From the NCBI GenBank assembly GCA_005786805.1, contig SYCV01000008.1, positions 1 to 50,385 of the forward strand: a DNA stretch of 50,385 nucleotides, read 5' to 3'. This document shows positions 9,213 to 18,011 of the stretch, in pieces. The DNA is from Planctomycetia bacterium. GTDB lineage: Bacteria; Planctomycetota; Planctomycetia; Gemmatales; Gemmataceae. The notes beneath the pieces were generated by a model. The model saw only the letters and a program-made list of their open reading frames with translations, was not told where the DNA came from and ran no database searches. A program made the position numbers and the translations under genes. Within the stretch, counting starts at the first letter, position 1. Every line of letters starts with the position of its first letter.

Positions 9213-10208
9213 ATGATAGCCGCCTATATCAACAAACCTGGCCCTTATAATGAAATCATCGTGGGGGAGGTTCCAACCCCAAAACCATCTCAGGGCGAAT
9301 ACCTTGTCCGGGTCAAGACCATATCACTGAACCCGATCGACCTGTATATTCGCGCGGGAACCATCGCCATGCAATTACCCAAGCAGTTCATCTCCGGATG
9401 TGACTTTGCTGGCGTGGTGGAAGGCGTTGGGGAAAATTGCTCGCGGTTCAAGGAGGGCGACCGGGTTTGGGGCTCGAACCAGGGCTTGTTGGGCAGGCAG
9501 GGAACCAGTTCAGAATTCACCTGCGTGCGGGAAGAATGGCTTTATCCATCACCTGAAGGCGTTGATGACCAGCAATTGGCGGCAACCGCCCTGGTCGGTA
9601 TCACCGCCCACCTGGGCCTTTTCAGGAATGTCAATTTAAAGGCAGGTGAGACTATTTTTGTGAATGGAGGAACCGGCGGGGTAGGCAGCATGGTTGTGCA
9701 GATGGCAAAGGCCATCGGCGCCAAGGTCATCACCACGGTTGGTTCCAACGCCAAGGCGGATTTGTGTCGAAGCTGGGGCGCTGACAAAATCATCAACTAT
9801 AAAACCGATGACATTCCCAAGGAGGTTAAGGAATTCACCAACAACCAGGGAGTCAATGTCTGGTTCGAAACCCAAAGGGAACCCGACTTCTTTAAGATTG
9901 TGGACCTGATGGCACCCCGGGGAAGAGTCATCATCATGGCGGGAAGAACCGCCCAGCCCCTTTTTCCAGTTGGCCCCTTTTATGTCAAAGGCCTTACCCT
10001 CACAGGTTTTGCAATGTTTAATGCCACCCCCGACGAGCAAAGACGCTGCGCAACCGATATCAACGCATGGCTGGCTTCAGGAAAATTACATTCCCATATA
10101 GGGGCGGCTTTCCCTTTGTCCAAGGCCGCCGAGGCTCATAAACTTCTTGAAGAAAACACCCTGAAAAGCGCGGGTACTCTTTCAGGCAAAGTGATTTTAC
10201 TTCCCTAG
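9213..10208 (+). CDS. Zinc-free MDR-family quinone oxidoreductase (QOR-like)
   Basis: This 331-residue medium-chain dehydrogenase/reductase resembles NADPH:quinone reductases. The N-terminal GroES-like domain carries GCDFAGVVEGVGENCSRFKEGDRV. The Rossmann domain contains NGGTGGVGSMVVQMAKAIGAKV, the NADPH-binding loop. The structural and catalytic zinc cysteine cluster of alcohol dehydrogenases is absent. The likely reaction is NADPH-dependent reduction of quinones or enones in the cytoplasm. An AAGGA ribosome binding site precedes the ATG. It sits 21 bp before the HD-GYP gene and is probably co-transcribed with it. Confidence 0.85.
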   Translation: MIAAYINKPGPYNEIIVGEVPTPKPSQGEYLVRVKTISLNPIDLYIRAGTIAMQLPKQFISGCDFAGVVEGVGENCSRFKEGDRVWGSNQGLLGRQGTSSEFTCVREEWLYPSPEGVDDQQLAATALVGITAHLGLFRNVNLKAGETIFVNGGTGGVGSMVVQMAKAIGAKVITTVGSNAKADLCRSWGADKIINYKTDDIPKEVKEFTNNQGVNVWFETQREPDFFKIVDLMAPRGRVIIMAGRTAQPLFPVGPFYVKGLTLTGFAMFNATPDEQRRCATDINAWLASGKLHSHIGAAFPLSKAAEAHKLLEENTLKSAGTLSGKVILLP

Positions 10209-10229
10209 GTCAACTATCAGGGTGATTCC

Positions 10230-11759
10230 ATGAACAAGACATCCTCCTTGATTTTGCGTGGCGTGAATGTCACCTATAAATCAAAAACATGGGACCTTTC
10301 TGATTCCGCCTTTGTGGGCAGGGATAAAAGCCTTAAAATCATTCTTGATGATAATTCCGTCAGCAGAAAACACGCTGAAATAGCCCTATCAAGGGAAGGT
10401 TGGCAGATTTGCGACCTGGGTAGCACCAATGGAACTTATATAAATGGCAAAAAACTTTCCAGGGGCTTTTTTAATATCCTTCCCAATGACATCATCCAGT
10501 TTGGCGAAATCGCACTAAGAGTCGAGGCTATTCACGATCTTCCATTAACCAAATCCATGGAAGACGCCATCACGGATGACTTCAATGTCGATGAGGTGTA
10601 CAGCTCCAAATGGGATGAGGCACTCCAAAGCCTTGGAACTTTGGGCGCCAGGCTTCCCAAGGCGGGAGAAAAATTCTTCGCATTGTTGCAGGCGGGACAT
10701 TACCTCGCAAAAGTTGAAAAACAGGATGAATTACTGAAGAACATACTTAAAGACACCGTGGCCGTGCTGGAGGCCCAAAGAGGCGCGATCGCCCTGATTA
10801 ATCCGACCACCAACAATCTTGAACTCAAGTCAATTGAAACAGGTTTTGACGACCCGAAAACCAAAAACACCAACCTCCGCGTACCCTACAGTAAAACCAT
10901 AGCGAACCAATGTCTCGCGAAATCAGAATCCATTCTCTACAACAACCCCAAGGAACTTGAAAAACTTGAAATAACAAGCAGCATAGTCGAGGGAACCATG
11001 TCCTCGATCATGTGTGTGATCCTGCGCACGCCCCGAAAAAATGTCGGGATTCTGCATCTGGACCGGGGACCCCTGCAACCACCATTCACCAGGGATGACC
11101 TCAAACTGGCGGATGCGCTTGCGGCGCATGTTTCCTCAGGCATCGAGTGCGCCATGCTTCTGGACAAGCAACGGAATTTATTCTTGAACACGGTGACCAT
11201 CCTAGCCCAGGCGGTGGAACTGCGTGACATATACACAGGCGGGCACACCAACCGGGTCACTGCAATCGCGATGTTACTGGCGAATGGCGCCAAGCTTAAT
11301 GACGATGAAGTCGATAAGATCAGGACTGGGACCCCGCTTCACGACATCGGTAAAATCGGGATTGATGATGCCATCCTGCGAAAACCAAGCAAGCTCACGC
11401 ATGATGAGACAGAAATCATGAAGCAGCACACCACCAAGGGGGCCGCTATCATCATGCTGGTTCCCGACCTTCATGACATCATCCCGATAGTGCGATCGCA
11501 CCACGAAAGATGGGATGGGAAAGGTTACCCTGACGGGCTGGCAGGTGAGAATATTCCCCGCATTGCCCGGGTGGTTTCAATTGCTGACGCGATGGATGCG
11601 ATGGTTTCCGACAGGCCATATCGCAAGGGGTTATCAGTTGAAAAGGCCTTGGAGGAAATAGGGAAGGGTAGAGGCACCCAGTTTGACCCGGACTTGGTGG
11701 ATGTGTTTCTTGGAATGCGGCATCTGCTGGAAAGCTACCCTGAAATTCCAATAAACTAG
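10230..11759 (+). CDS. FHA-GAF-HD-GYP signalling protein
   Basis: This 509-residue cytoplasmic signalling protein has three domains. An N-terminal FHA domain (about residues 10-95; VGRD, SVSRKHAEI, DLGSTNGTYING) binds phosphothreonine peptides. A GAF domain lies at about 150-310. The C-terminal HD-GYP domain (about 320-500) has HDIGKIGI and HHERWDGKGYPDGL, the metal ligands and GYP signature of cyclic-di-GMP phosphodiesterases. It would link Ser/Thr kinase signalling to c-di-GMP breakdown. All key HD-GYP residues are present, so activity is expected. Confidence 0.9.
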   Translation: MNKTSSLILRGVNVTYKSKTWDLSDSAFVGRDKSLKIILDDNSVSRKHAEIALSREGWQICDLGSTNGTYINGKKLSRGFFNILPNDIIQFGEIALRVEAIHDLPLTKSMEDAITDDFNVDEVYSSKWDEALQSLGTLGARLPKAGEKFFALLQAGHYLAKVEKQDELLKNILKDTVAVLEAQRGAIALINPTTNNLELKSIETGFDDPKTKNTNLRVPYSKTIANQCLAKSESILYNNPKELEKLEITSSIVEGTMSSIMCVILRTPRKNVGILHLDRGPLQPPFTRDDLKLADALAAHVSSGIECAMLLDKQRNLFLNTVTILAQAVELRDIYTGGHTNRVTAIAMLLANGAKLNDDEVDKIRTGTPLHDIGKIGIDDAILRKPSKLTHDETEIMKQHTTKGAAIIMLVPDLHDIIPIVRSHHERWDGKGYPDGLAGENIPRIARVVSIADAMDAMVSDRPYRKGLSVEKALEEIGKGRGTQFDPDLVDVFLGMRHLLESYPEIPIN

Positions 11760-11777
11760 TTCGTAAAACCCATGGAA

Positions 11778-12212
11778 TCAAATCTGGTAGCTGGAGACAT
11801 TCTCCGAATAGGCCCTGCGCAGTATTTCCGCCAATGATAGTTTTTCAAGGATGCGAAGTTGTTCCGTATAGACCTGTTTCCAAGTTTCGGAAAGAGCGTT
11901 CACAATGGATGAGGCTGTTTGGAAATTAGTGGCCTCGGGGGCAGCAAGCGCGCGGTCATCAACCGCGCGGATAACCTCGGCAATATTGATGTTCTCAGGC
12001 TTTCGCGCCAAAGTGTAACCACCCGAGGCGCCACGAATACTTTTCACCAGGCCTGCCGTTTTCAATTGCAACAATATCTGCACCAGAAAACGCTGGGGTA
12101 TCTGGTGGGTGTCTGCAATCGCCTTGATCCGGACTGGTTGCGATGCATCAATGGTCGCGGCAAGCTCAAGCATTGCAAGACAGGCATAATCAGCCTTGGC
12201 AGACAATCGCAT
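11778..12212 (-). CDS. Rrf2-family transcriptional regulator
   Basis: This 144-residue winged-helix regulator of the Rrf2 family starts MRLSAKADYACLAMLELA, with IPQRFLVQILLQLKTAGLVKSIRGASGGYTLAR as the recognition helix and wing. The three cysteines that bind Fe-S in IscR are missing (the only Cys, in the first helix, is not in that cluster), so it is more like the CymR type, which controls sulfur metabolism through a partner. It lies 56 bp downstream of cysH on the same strand, which supports a sulfur assimilation role. Confidence 0.85.
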   Translation of the reverse strand: MRLSAKADYACLAMLELAATIDASQPVRIKAIADTHQIPQRFLVQILLQLKTAGLVKSIRGASGGYTLARKPENINIAEVIRAVDDRALAAPEATNFQTASSIVNALSETWKQVYTEQLRILEKLSLAEILRRAYSENVSSYQI

Positions 12213-12268
12213 TTTGAAACTTCCTTAAACAATTACAACCAATAAAAGCCAGTTTGGCCAACCAGGAT

Positions 12269-12994
12269 TCATATGCCGCTACCCTGTTGATGCTCGATCA
12301 CATGGAGCCCACACTCTTTCTTGGCGGAACCCGCCCACCGCCCGCTGCGCTCGTCATCACCATCCTTCACCTGCTGGGTGCAAGGTTGGCAACCTATGCT
12401 GGGATATCCCTGGTCATGGAGCGGGTTGTAAGGCACATCATTTTTTATCACAAAATCCCAGACATCTTTTTTATTCCAGCGCAACAGAGGGTTGACCTTG
12501 ATCAGATTAAACTTGGCATCCCACTGTACCACACCCGCCTCGGCACGATGGCTGGTCTGGTCTGCGCGAATGGCACTAAGCCACGCATCATAACCCGCCA
12601 CCGCCCTGCGCAACGGTATTATCTTGCGATCAAAACAGCATTGATCGGGCCTATGCCTGTAAAGCGGGCCTCCATGCTCTTTTTCGTATTCTTCAACGGT
12701 AAGCTCAGGGCGGACATATTCCACTTCTATGCCGTAACGCTCCTTGATCTTTTCGCGCAAATCCAATGTTTCCTTGAACTGATAGCCTGTTTCCAAGTTA
12801 AAGACCCGCACCCTGGGTTCGATTTCAGCGAGCATGTGTATGATGCAACAACCCTCGGCACCAAAGGCGGTCGCCATCGTCAGTTTGGGGAAAAAGTTTT
12901 TCACGGCATAACGCAGAATGTCCTGTGGCGTGGCGGTTTCCAGGGAAACGCACGCGTCTTTCAACTGCTGTTCAGTCCATTGGGTCAATGCCAT
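12269..12994 (-). CDS. cysH: Assimilatory adenylyl-sulfate/phosphoadenylyl-sulfate reductase
   Basis: The 241-residue enzyme reduces (P)APS to sulfite with thioredoxin as donor. It has Cys119-Cys120 and Cys202-x-x-Cys205, the four ligands of the [4Fe-4S] cluster that marks APS-reducing members. The catalytic Cys228 is in ECGLH near the C-terminus. The PP-loop-like nucleotide region is in the first third (TAFGAEGCC). The iron-sulfur type usually prefers APS over PAPS. It is followed by the Rrf2 regulator on the same strand. It acts in the cytoplasm in cysteine biosynthesis. Confidence 0.92.
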   Translation of the reverse strand: MALTQWTEQQLKDACVSLETATPQDILRYAVKNFFPKLTMATAFGAEGCCIIHMLAEIEPRVRVFNLETGYQFKETLDLREKIKERYGIEVEYVRPELTVEEYEKEHGGPLYRHRPDQCCFDRKIIPLRRAVAGYDAWLSAIRADQTSHRAEAGVVQWDAKFNLIKVNPLLRWNKKDVWDFVIKNDVPYNPLHDQGYPSIGCQPCTQQVKDGDDERSGRWAGSAKKECGLHVIEHQQGSGI

Positions 12995-13180
12995 GGATAA
13001 AACCCATTATTCATTGAAATCTTCAGCACATACTATGTTTATCAAAAAGGTGATGTTAAGTACAATAGCGAGATGGGCAAGAGGGTCAAAAACCTTGTTT
13101 TCCAAGTTCAAATAAAAGCAAAATATTATCGCGGAGAAGATGTTTATTGATGGTATTGGTTCCAGAACATCGATTTTTAA

Positions 13181-13738
13181 TCACCGACTTGATGGATTGC
13201 AACTTGGGTTTGAGGAAACGCGGTTCCATGGCATTTTTGAAAGCATGATCCCCATGCCACAGGTATCCGTGATCCCCGCGAACATCAAACCACAACCTAC
13301 AAAGGTTGAAAGGAAACACCATCTTGGATCAATAAAAAATCCAAGCAAGCTGCCAAGCGCGACCAGAAATCCAGCCGCGATACGAACCTGCCTCTCCAAG
13401 GACATGATTTTTTTACCATGGGTGATGGGTAAGCCCGCCTGAGCGCAAGCAAGTGTGCCCCCTTGGATGTTAAAGACATTGGTTCGCCCCGAGGCAAGTA
13501 GAAGTTCGCAGGCTTTTTTGCCACGCGATCCGCTCCTGCAAACCACATACAATGGCTCGGTGCCCCCGAATTTTTCAGCCATCATTTTTTCAGAGAGGGA
13601 ATCCAGGGGAACAAGCTTCGCGAAGGAAACATGCATTTCCTGAAACTCAACGGGTGTGCGCACATCTATCAATTCAATAGTGCCGGCTTTTTTTCGCTCC
13701 ATCAGTTCCGCGGGTGTGATCTCGATGACATTCATCAC
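13181..13738 (-). CDS. Rhodanese with DUF2892 membrane domain (YgaP-like)
   Basis: This 185-residue protein joins an N-terminal rhodanese domain (about 1-105; active Cys67 in CRSGSRG) to a C-terminal DUF2892 membrane domain (SLERQVRIAAGFLVALGSLL and the following FVGCGLMFAGITDTCGMG) with two transmembrane helices. E. coli YgaP has the same architecture and handles persulfide sulfur at the membrane. The gene lies 18 bp downstream of the CoA-disulfide reductase-rhodanese gene, so the two form one operon. The architecture and the neighbour point to persulfide or sulfide detoxification. Confidence 0.88.
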   Translation of the reverse strand: MMNVIEITPAELMERKKAGTIELIDVRTPVEFQEMHVSFAKLVPLDSLSEKMMAEKFGGTEPLYVVCRSGSRGKKACELLLASGRTNVFNIQGGTLACAQAGLPITHGKKIMSLERQVRIAAGFLVALGSLLGFFIDPRWCFLSTFVGCGLMFAGITDTCGMGIMLSKMPWNRVSSNPSCNPSSR

Positions 13739-13756
13739 ATTCTCCTTGTTGAAAAA

Positions 13757-15424
13757 CTATATGCCTGTGTTTTTTGCAGCGCTGTAAGTCTTGTACGCGC
13801 CACTGAGATTGCAGCACCTGTACCCATGCTGCGAAAGAATTCTGCAGGCGTTATAGGAACGCTGCCCCGATTGGCAGTAAACAATCCAATCACTTGAGGA
13901 ATCAATCTCGTTCAACCGGGAACGAAGCTGGGGCAGGGGAATATTCAACGCCCCGGGAATCATTCCCGCCTCCACTTCTTTTGGTTCGCGAACATCCAAT
14001 AACTTGGATCCGTTTTTCACCCTGCCTTCAACCTCGCTCCAATGAACAATCTCCACAAGTTGGTTGATGTTATTCTGAATGGCCATGCCTGCAATATTGA
14101 CTGGATCCTTGGCGCTTCCAAAGGGCGGCGCATAGCATAATTCATAATCAACCAGGTCATCCATGGTTCCCCCGTGATGGATGGAGGCGGCGATCACATC
14201 AATGCGTTTATCGGCGCCGTCTTTCCCCACAGCTTGCGCGCCCAATATTTTTCCATCCTTGGGCGAGAACAAGACCTTCATGGATAGAGGGTGGGCGCCG
14301 GGGTAGTAACCTGCGTGGGAATTCGGATGAAGATAGACGGTTTTGAAAGGGATCCCTGCTTTGGAAAGGGTCTTCGCGCTGGCCCCCGTGCAGGCCGCGG
14401 TGTAATCAAATACGCGTAAAATCGCGGTTCCCAGCGTGCCCCGGTAAGATGTTGGTTTTCCAGCTATGTTATCCGCGACAATTCTTCCCTGCCTGTTCGC
14501 GGGTCCCGCCAATGGCACCTGGGTTTGATTGCCTGTAACGGGGTCCTTCACTTCTATGGCGTCGCCAATCGCATAGATAAAAGGATCCGAGGTACGGAGA
14601 TGATCATCAACCTTGATTGCTCCCCGGGGATTCACTTCAAGCTTCGCGTCGCTCGCCAGATGAGATTCAGGTTTCACGCCAATCCCCAGAATCACCACAT
14701 CGGCCTCAATTCCGGAGCCATCATCAAGCACCACTTTCAACACCTTTTCTTTCGGTGGCGCATCATCAATTCGAATCACCTGGCGATTAAGTCGCAAATC
14801 TATTCCCTTGGCGGCAAGTTCCTGGTGAATGGGGGATATCATTTCCGGATCGAACGGATCAAGCACCTGGCCGGAGCGCTGGACCAAGGCCACCCCTAGT
14901 CCGCGCTTTTCAAGTTGCTCCGCCATTTCAAGGCCAATGAATCCACCACCCATCACAACCGCTTTTTTTCCCTGCTGATTTTGAACCCAGGAATGAATGC
15001 GATCGGTATCAACAAGGTTGCGGAGGGAAAAAATTCCGGGCTTTTCAATTCCGGGGATTGGTGGAACCAAGGGTGCCGCCCCAGGAGCCAGGATCAAGTT
15101 ATCGTAGTTTTCCTCATAAATCGCGTTGGTTTGAAGATCACGGACCCGGATCGCTTTTTTATCCCTGAGAATCGCAACCACCTCGGATCGGACCCGGACA
15201 TCAAGATTTAGGTTTGCAGCAAGTTTTTGAGGGGTCTGCACCAGAAGTTTCCCCCGGTCCTTGATTTCCCCGCCCAGGTAATAAGGAAGGCCGCAATTCG
15301 CGAAGGAGACATCCGGCCCACGCTCAAAGATTATGATCACGGCTTTTTCATCAAGCCTGCGAAGCCTGGCGGCGGCACTGGCGCCCCCAGCCACTCCTCC
15401 CACTATAAGAACACGCTTCGCCAT
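13757..15424 (-). CDS. CoA-disulfide/polysulfide reductase with C-terminal rhodanese domain
   Basis: This 555-residue flavoprotein has the order FAD domain (VLIVGGVAGGASAAARLRR at the N-terminus), redox-active Cys44 in SFANCGLPYYLGG, NAD domain (VVMGGGFIGLEMAEQL), dimer domain, then a rhodanese domain (about 460-550, active Cys517 in YCQSGQRS). This is the CoADR-RHD type, known to reduce CoA-disulfide, CoA-persulfide or polysulfide. AAGGAG precedes the ATG at 7 nt. A strong promoter with a palindrome between its boxes lies just upstream and an ArsR-type regulator is encoded divergently, so repression relieved by reactive sulfur is likely. Confidence 0.9.
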   Translation of the reverse strand: MAKRVLIVGGVAGGASAAARLRRLDEKAVIIIFERGPDVSFANCGLPYYLGGEIKDRGKLLVQTPQKLAANLNLDVRVRSEVVAILRDKKAIRVRDLQTNAIYEENYDNLILAPGAAPLVPPIPGIEKPGIFSLRNLVDTDRIHSWVQNQQGKKAVVMGGGFIGLEMAEQLEKRGLGVALVQRSGQVLDPFDPEMISPIHQELAAKGIDLRLNRQVIRIDDAPPKEKVLKVVLDDGSGIEADVVILGIGVKPESHLASDAKLEVNPRGAIKVDDHLRTSDPFIYAIGDAIEVKDPVTGNQTQVPLAGPANRQGRIVADNIAGKPTSYRGTLGTAILRVFDYTAACTGASAKTLSKAGIPFKTVYLHPNSHAGYYPGAHPLSMKVLFSPKDGKILGAQAVGKDGADKRIDVIAASIHHGGTMDDLVDYELCYAPPFGSAKDPVNIAGMAIQNNINQLVEIVHWSEVEGRVKNGSKLLDVREPKEVEAGMIPGALNIPLPQLRSRLNEIDSSSDWIVYCQSGQRSYNACRILSQHGYRCCNLSGAYKTYSAAKNTGI

Positions 15425-15483
15425 TCCATAGCTCCTTTTATTTTCCTGATTTCATATCGACAAAGACCCATCTATTTATTAAC

Positions 15484-15512
15484 ATAATATTGCTAATTAG
15501 TAATATTGTCAA
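15484..15512 (-). promoter_or_regulatory. Sigma70-like promoter with palindromic ArsR operator in the spacer
   Basis: On the minus strand a -35 box TTGACA (15507-15512) and a -10 box TATTAT (15484-15489) are separated by exactly 17 bp. The spacer is nearly filled by a 22-bp imperfect palindrome (15486-15507) with outer arms AATATT and centre CTAATTAG, with one mismatched base pair. The promoter points at the CoA-disulfide reductase/rhodanese operon and the ArsR gene starts 13 bp away on the other strand. A dimer bound here would block RNA polymerase. Confidence 0.75.
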
Positions 15513-15524
15513 TGGGATGTTATC

Positions 15525-15863
15525 ATGGCCAATTCCTTGCTGAATCAGGATCAACTCCGCGCTGTCGCTAGACTTTTTGACCTGCTGGCGGAACCAACCC
15601 GCCTCGATATACTGCAAAACCTCAAGAAAAAGCCTCTTTCCGTGGGCGAGATTGTCAACGCCACCAACGCCAAGCAGGCGAATATATCCAAACAGCTTGG
15701 AATCCTTCATGATGCGGGGCTTTTAAGGCGGGAACGCCGGGGAAACCTTGTCTTCTATTCCATCGATGACCCGATGATTTTTGATCTTTGCGCCCTGGTA
15801 TGCGGGAAACTCAGGAAAGATGCTGAATCTAGATTGGCCGCAGTCCGGTCACTTGGAAGGTGA
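15525..15863 (+). CDS. ArsR-family transcriptional regulator
   Basis: This 112-residue winged-helix repressor has the ArsR core: LFDLLAEPTRLDILQNLKK, then VGEIVNATNAKQANISKQLGILHDAGLLRRERRGNLVFYSI. Cys89 and Cys93 in the C-terminal helix (DLCALVCGKL) could bind metal or form a disulfide/tetrasulfide. Given the divergent rhodanese/CoA-disulfide reductase operon, a persulfide-sensing role like that of BigR/SqrR is plausible, although those proteins use a different cysteine pair. It is expected to bind the palindrome at 15486-15507 and control itself and the operon. Confidence 0.85.
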   Translation: MANSLLNQDQLRAVARLFDLLAEPTRLDILQNLKKKPLSVGEIVNATNAKQANISKQLGILHDAGLLRRERRGNLVFYSIDDPMIFDLCALVCGKLRKDAESRLAAVRSLGR

Positions 15864-15919
15864 TGCTCCAACCTAACAGATCCATGCTTTTGCGAGTGAA
15901 AGCGTGAAAATTCAAAATA

Positions 15920-17026
15920 TCAGGCAGCGGCATCCTTGCTGATATTAAGATTATGGAAGAGTTTTCCATCGGGATTAGGCAGATCCCAGGGGCCGGTCGC
16001 ATTGCCACAGGCACCTTCCCATTTATGCGAGCAGATTCCATCAAGGATCATATTGGATATCTCGACCGCGCGGGCACCAGCGATTCCATCCACTCGAGGC
16101 TTTACACCCATCGTCACCGCCTGGACAAAATCCAGCAATTCCCAGGTCAATTGGTCACCATCGCTGCGTGAACAATCGATGGTTCTGGTCTCTATATGAC
16201 TCGCGAACAATTCCGCCTTGAAGGAATTCAAGGTTGCGGCATCCACCCTGCCCGGGGCCGACTCCGCCAGGTAGCGTAATGAATCACTGGGTTGCATGAG
16301 CGTTATTTTCTTTGAGATAAAATCGATGCCGGCATAACCTTCCGCACCCCAGACATCCATCCTGCGCCTGGCTTCAGGATGTGCCCTGCTTGCTGAAAGG
16401 TCACAGATTGTTCCATTTGCGAATGTGATACGAGCTTGCGCGATATCCTCATGCCCGCCCAAAACAGCAACTCCGATGCCTGAAACCGAGGAAACTTCCG
16501 ACCGCACAAGCGAGCAGACAAGATCAATATCATGAACCATCAGGTCGAGGACAACCCCGGTATCGGAAGACCGTCCCGAAAAACCACCAAGTCGCTCGGC
16601 GCGAATATAGCGGGGCTTCATCGGAAGATCACAAAGTGCTTCATATGCCGGGTTGAAACGCTCAACATGGCCAACTTGAATCGTGGTATTCCTGCTTTTT
16701 GCAAGGTCGCAAAGCTGGTAGGCTTTTTCAGGTTCTATAGTGATGGGCTTTTCTATAAGCAGCGATTTTCCCTGCTCCAGGAAATCTTTGGCAACATCAT
16801 GATGATACCGGGTGGGGACCACGATTACTGCGGCGTCAACCTTCGGCAGTAGCTCGAGGTGAGAGGTGTAAGGGGTCGTGGAATATCGTAGCGCGATGTT
16901 TTCAGCCTGTTGCCTGGAGGCATCAACCACGCCCATAAGCTTCACACCCTTTAGGGTTGAAAGTATCCTGGCATGCTGCTGGCCCAGGTGCCCGACTCCA
17001 ACAACACCGATTTTCAAGTCTGGCAT
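15920..17026 (-). CDS. Gfo/Idh/MocA-family oxidoreductase next to lpxC
   Basis: This 368-residue NAD(P)-dependent oxidoreductase has the Rossmann motif GVVGVGHLGQQHARIL at the N-terminus and EKPITIEPEKAY, the family's EKP signature. The C-terminal substrate domain includes VMVHDIDLV-type motifs (LDLMVHDIDLVCSLV). It starts 22 bp downstream of the lpxC stop, so it is probably co-transcribed. One known Gfo/Idh enzyme in lipid A pathways is GnnA (UDP-GlcNAc 3-dehydrogenase), but its partner GnnB is not in the window, so the role here is open: a sugar nucleotide or envelope sugar oxidation is an inference. Confidence 0.8.
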   Translation of the reverse strand: MPDLKIGVVGVGHLGQQHARILSTLKGVKLMGVVDASRQQAENIALRYSTTPYTSHLELLPKVDAAVIVVPTRYHHDVAKDFLEQGKSLLIEKPITIEPEKAYQLCDLAKSRNTTIQVGHVERFNPAYEALCDLPMKPRYIRAERLGGFSGRSSDTGVVLDLMVHDIDLVCSLVRSEVSSVSGIGVAVLGGHEDIAQARITFANGTICDLSASRAHPEARRRMDVWGAEGYAGIDFISKKITLMQPSDSLRYLAESAPGRVDAATLNSFKAELFASHIETRTIDCSRSDGDQLTWELLDFVQAVTMGVKPRVDGIAGARAVEISNMILDGICSHKWEGACGNATGPWDLPNPDGKLFHNLNISKDAAA

Positions 17027-17048
17027 AACACCCTTTCAATAAAAATCC

Positions 17049-17936
17049 CTAAGCTGTAAGTCGCGCGGAAGGGGAGATTGTCATTTGTAATTTTTGAAAC
17101 AGATTCCTGGCAAGCTCAACATTCAAGGGGTGCCCGGACCTGTAAGCTACCACATGTCCGCATAAATCCACCCCAAGCAGGGCCAGGTCGCCCACCATGT
17201 CCAACACCTTGTGCCGGGCGGGTTCATTGGCAAATCGAAGCTGGTTATCGATTGGCCCCTTGGGGCCGAATATGACAAGATCCTGGGAAGTAGTCCGAGA
17301 CCCAAGACCTTGGGCTTTCAACATGTCCGCCTCTTCCTCAAGGATGAAAGTCCTGCACTGGGAAATCTCCCTTGTGAAAAGAGCGGGTTCGATGATTTGG
17401 GTATGAACCTGTTTTTGAATCGGGGATTGGTTTCCGTAATCGAGGAAATATGTCATTTTCAACCCGGTTCCCTCGCAGGGATGAAGCGCGAGCGTGGCGC
17501 CCTTTGACTCGACAATAATCGGGCTTTCGACACCATAAATCATTTTTCTGGAATTCTGGGCGACGCTACCAGTTTTTTTAAGGAGATTCACAAACTCACT
17601 AGCGGAGCCATCCAGTCCCGGGGGATCTTCCGCATTCAGCTCAACGATACAATTGTCAATTCTTAATCCACTCAAGGCTGCAAGCACATGCTCAACGAGG
17701 GTTACCTGGAAAGGTTTTTGCCCAAGCGTTGTACGCCTGTTGGTGCCGGTCACATTGGTGACATGGGCCGGAATGAAAGTTTTTGGTGAAAGGTCGGTTC
17801 GATGGAAAACTATGCCGGTGTTTTCCGGAGCGGGACAAAATCTCAGCGTCACAAATGATCCAGTGATGAAGCCTATGCCCTCAACTTCCACTGGTTTCGC
17901 CAAGGTTCTTTCCTGGCGTGAAGAAATCGGTATCAC
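17049..17936 (-). CDS. lpxC: UDP-3-O-acyl-N-acetylglucosamine deacetylase
   Basis: LpxC is the zinc hydrolase that commits UDP-3-O-acyl-GlcNAc to lipid A synthesis. The protein shows RTLAKPVEVEGIGF at the N-terminus, VEHVLAALSGLRIDNCIVELN with the first zinc His, and the C-terminal KVLDMVGDLALLG with the second zinc site. The longest frame begins at 18008, but its first codons lie inside a strong hairpin terminator. GTG at 17936 follows AAGGA and gives the family's usual N-terminus, so I place the start there (295 residues). It is not fused to FabZ, unlike some relatives. Confidence 0.9.
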   Translation of the reverse strand: MIPISSRQERTLAKPVEVEGIGFITGSFVTLRFCPAPENTGIVFHRTDLSPKTFIPAHVTNVTGTNRRTTLGQKPFQVTLVEHVLAALSGLRIDNCIVELNAEDPPGLDGSASEFVNLLKKTGSVAQNSRKMIYGVESPIIVESKGATLALHPCEGTGLKMTYFLDYGNQSPIQKQVHTQIIEPALFTREISQCRTFILEEEADMLKAQGLGSRTTSQDLVIFGPKGPIDNQLRFANEPARHKVLDMVGDLALLGVDLCGHVVAYRSGHPLNVELARNLFQKLQMTISPSARLTA

Positions 17937-17970
17937 TAATGGGTCATCCTTGACTAAAAGAACAAAGTAG

Positions 17971-18001
17971 AACCCCGGCGGGAATCCTTCCTGCCGGGGT
18001 T
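17971..18001 (-). terminator. Hairpin terminator/attenuator between ompH and lpxC
   Basis: A 14-bp stem (arms AACCCCGGC... and ...GCCGGGGTT, one G-T pair) closes a 3-nt loop just 10 bp after the ompH stop. On the minus strand it is followed by CTACTTTGTTCTTTT, a T-rich tract. It is likely a full or partial terminator that lowers readthrough from ompH into lpxC. Confidence 0.75.
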
Positions 18002-18011
18002 TGCCCATTTC

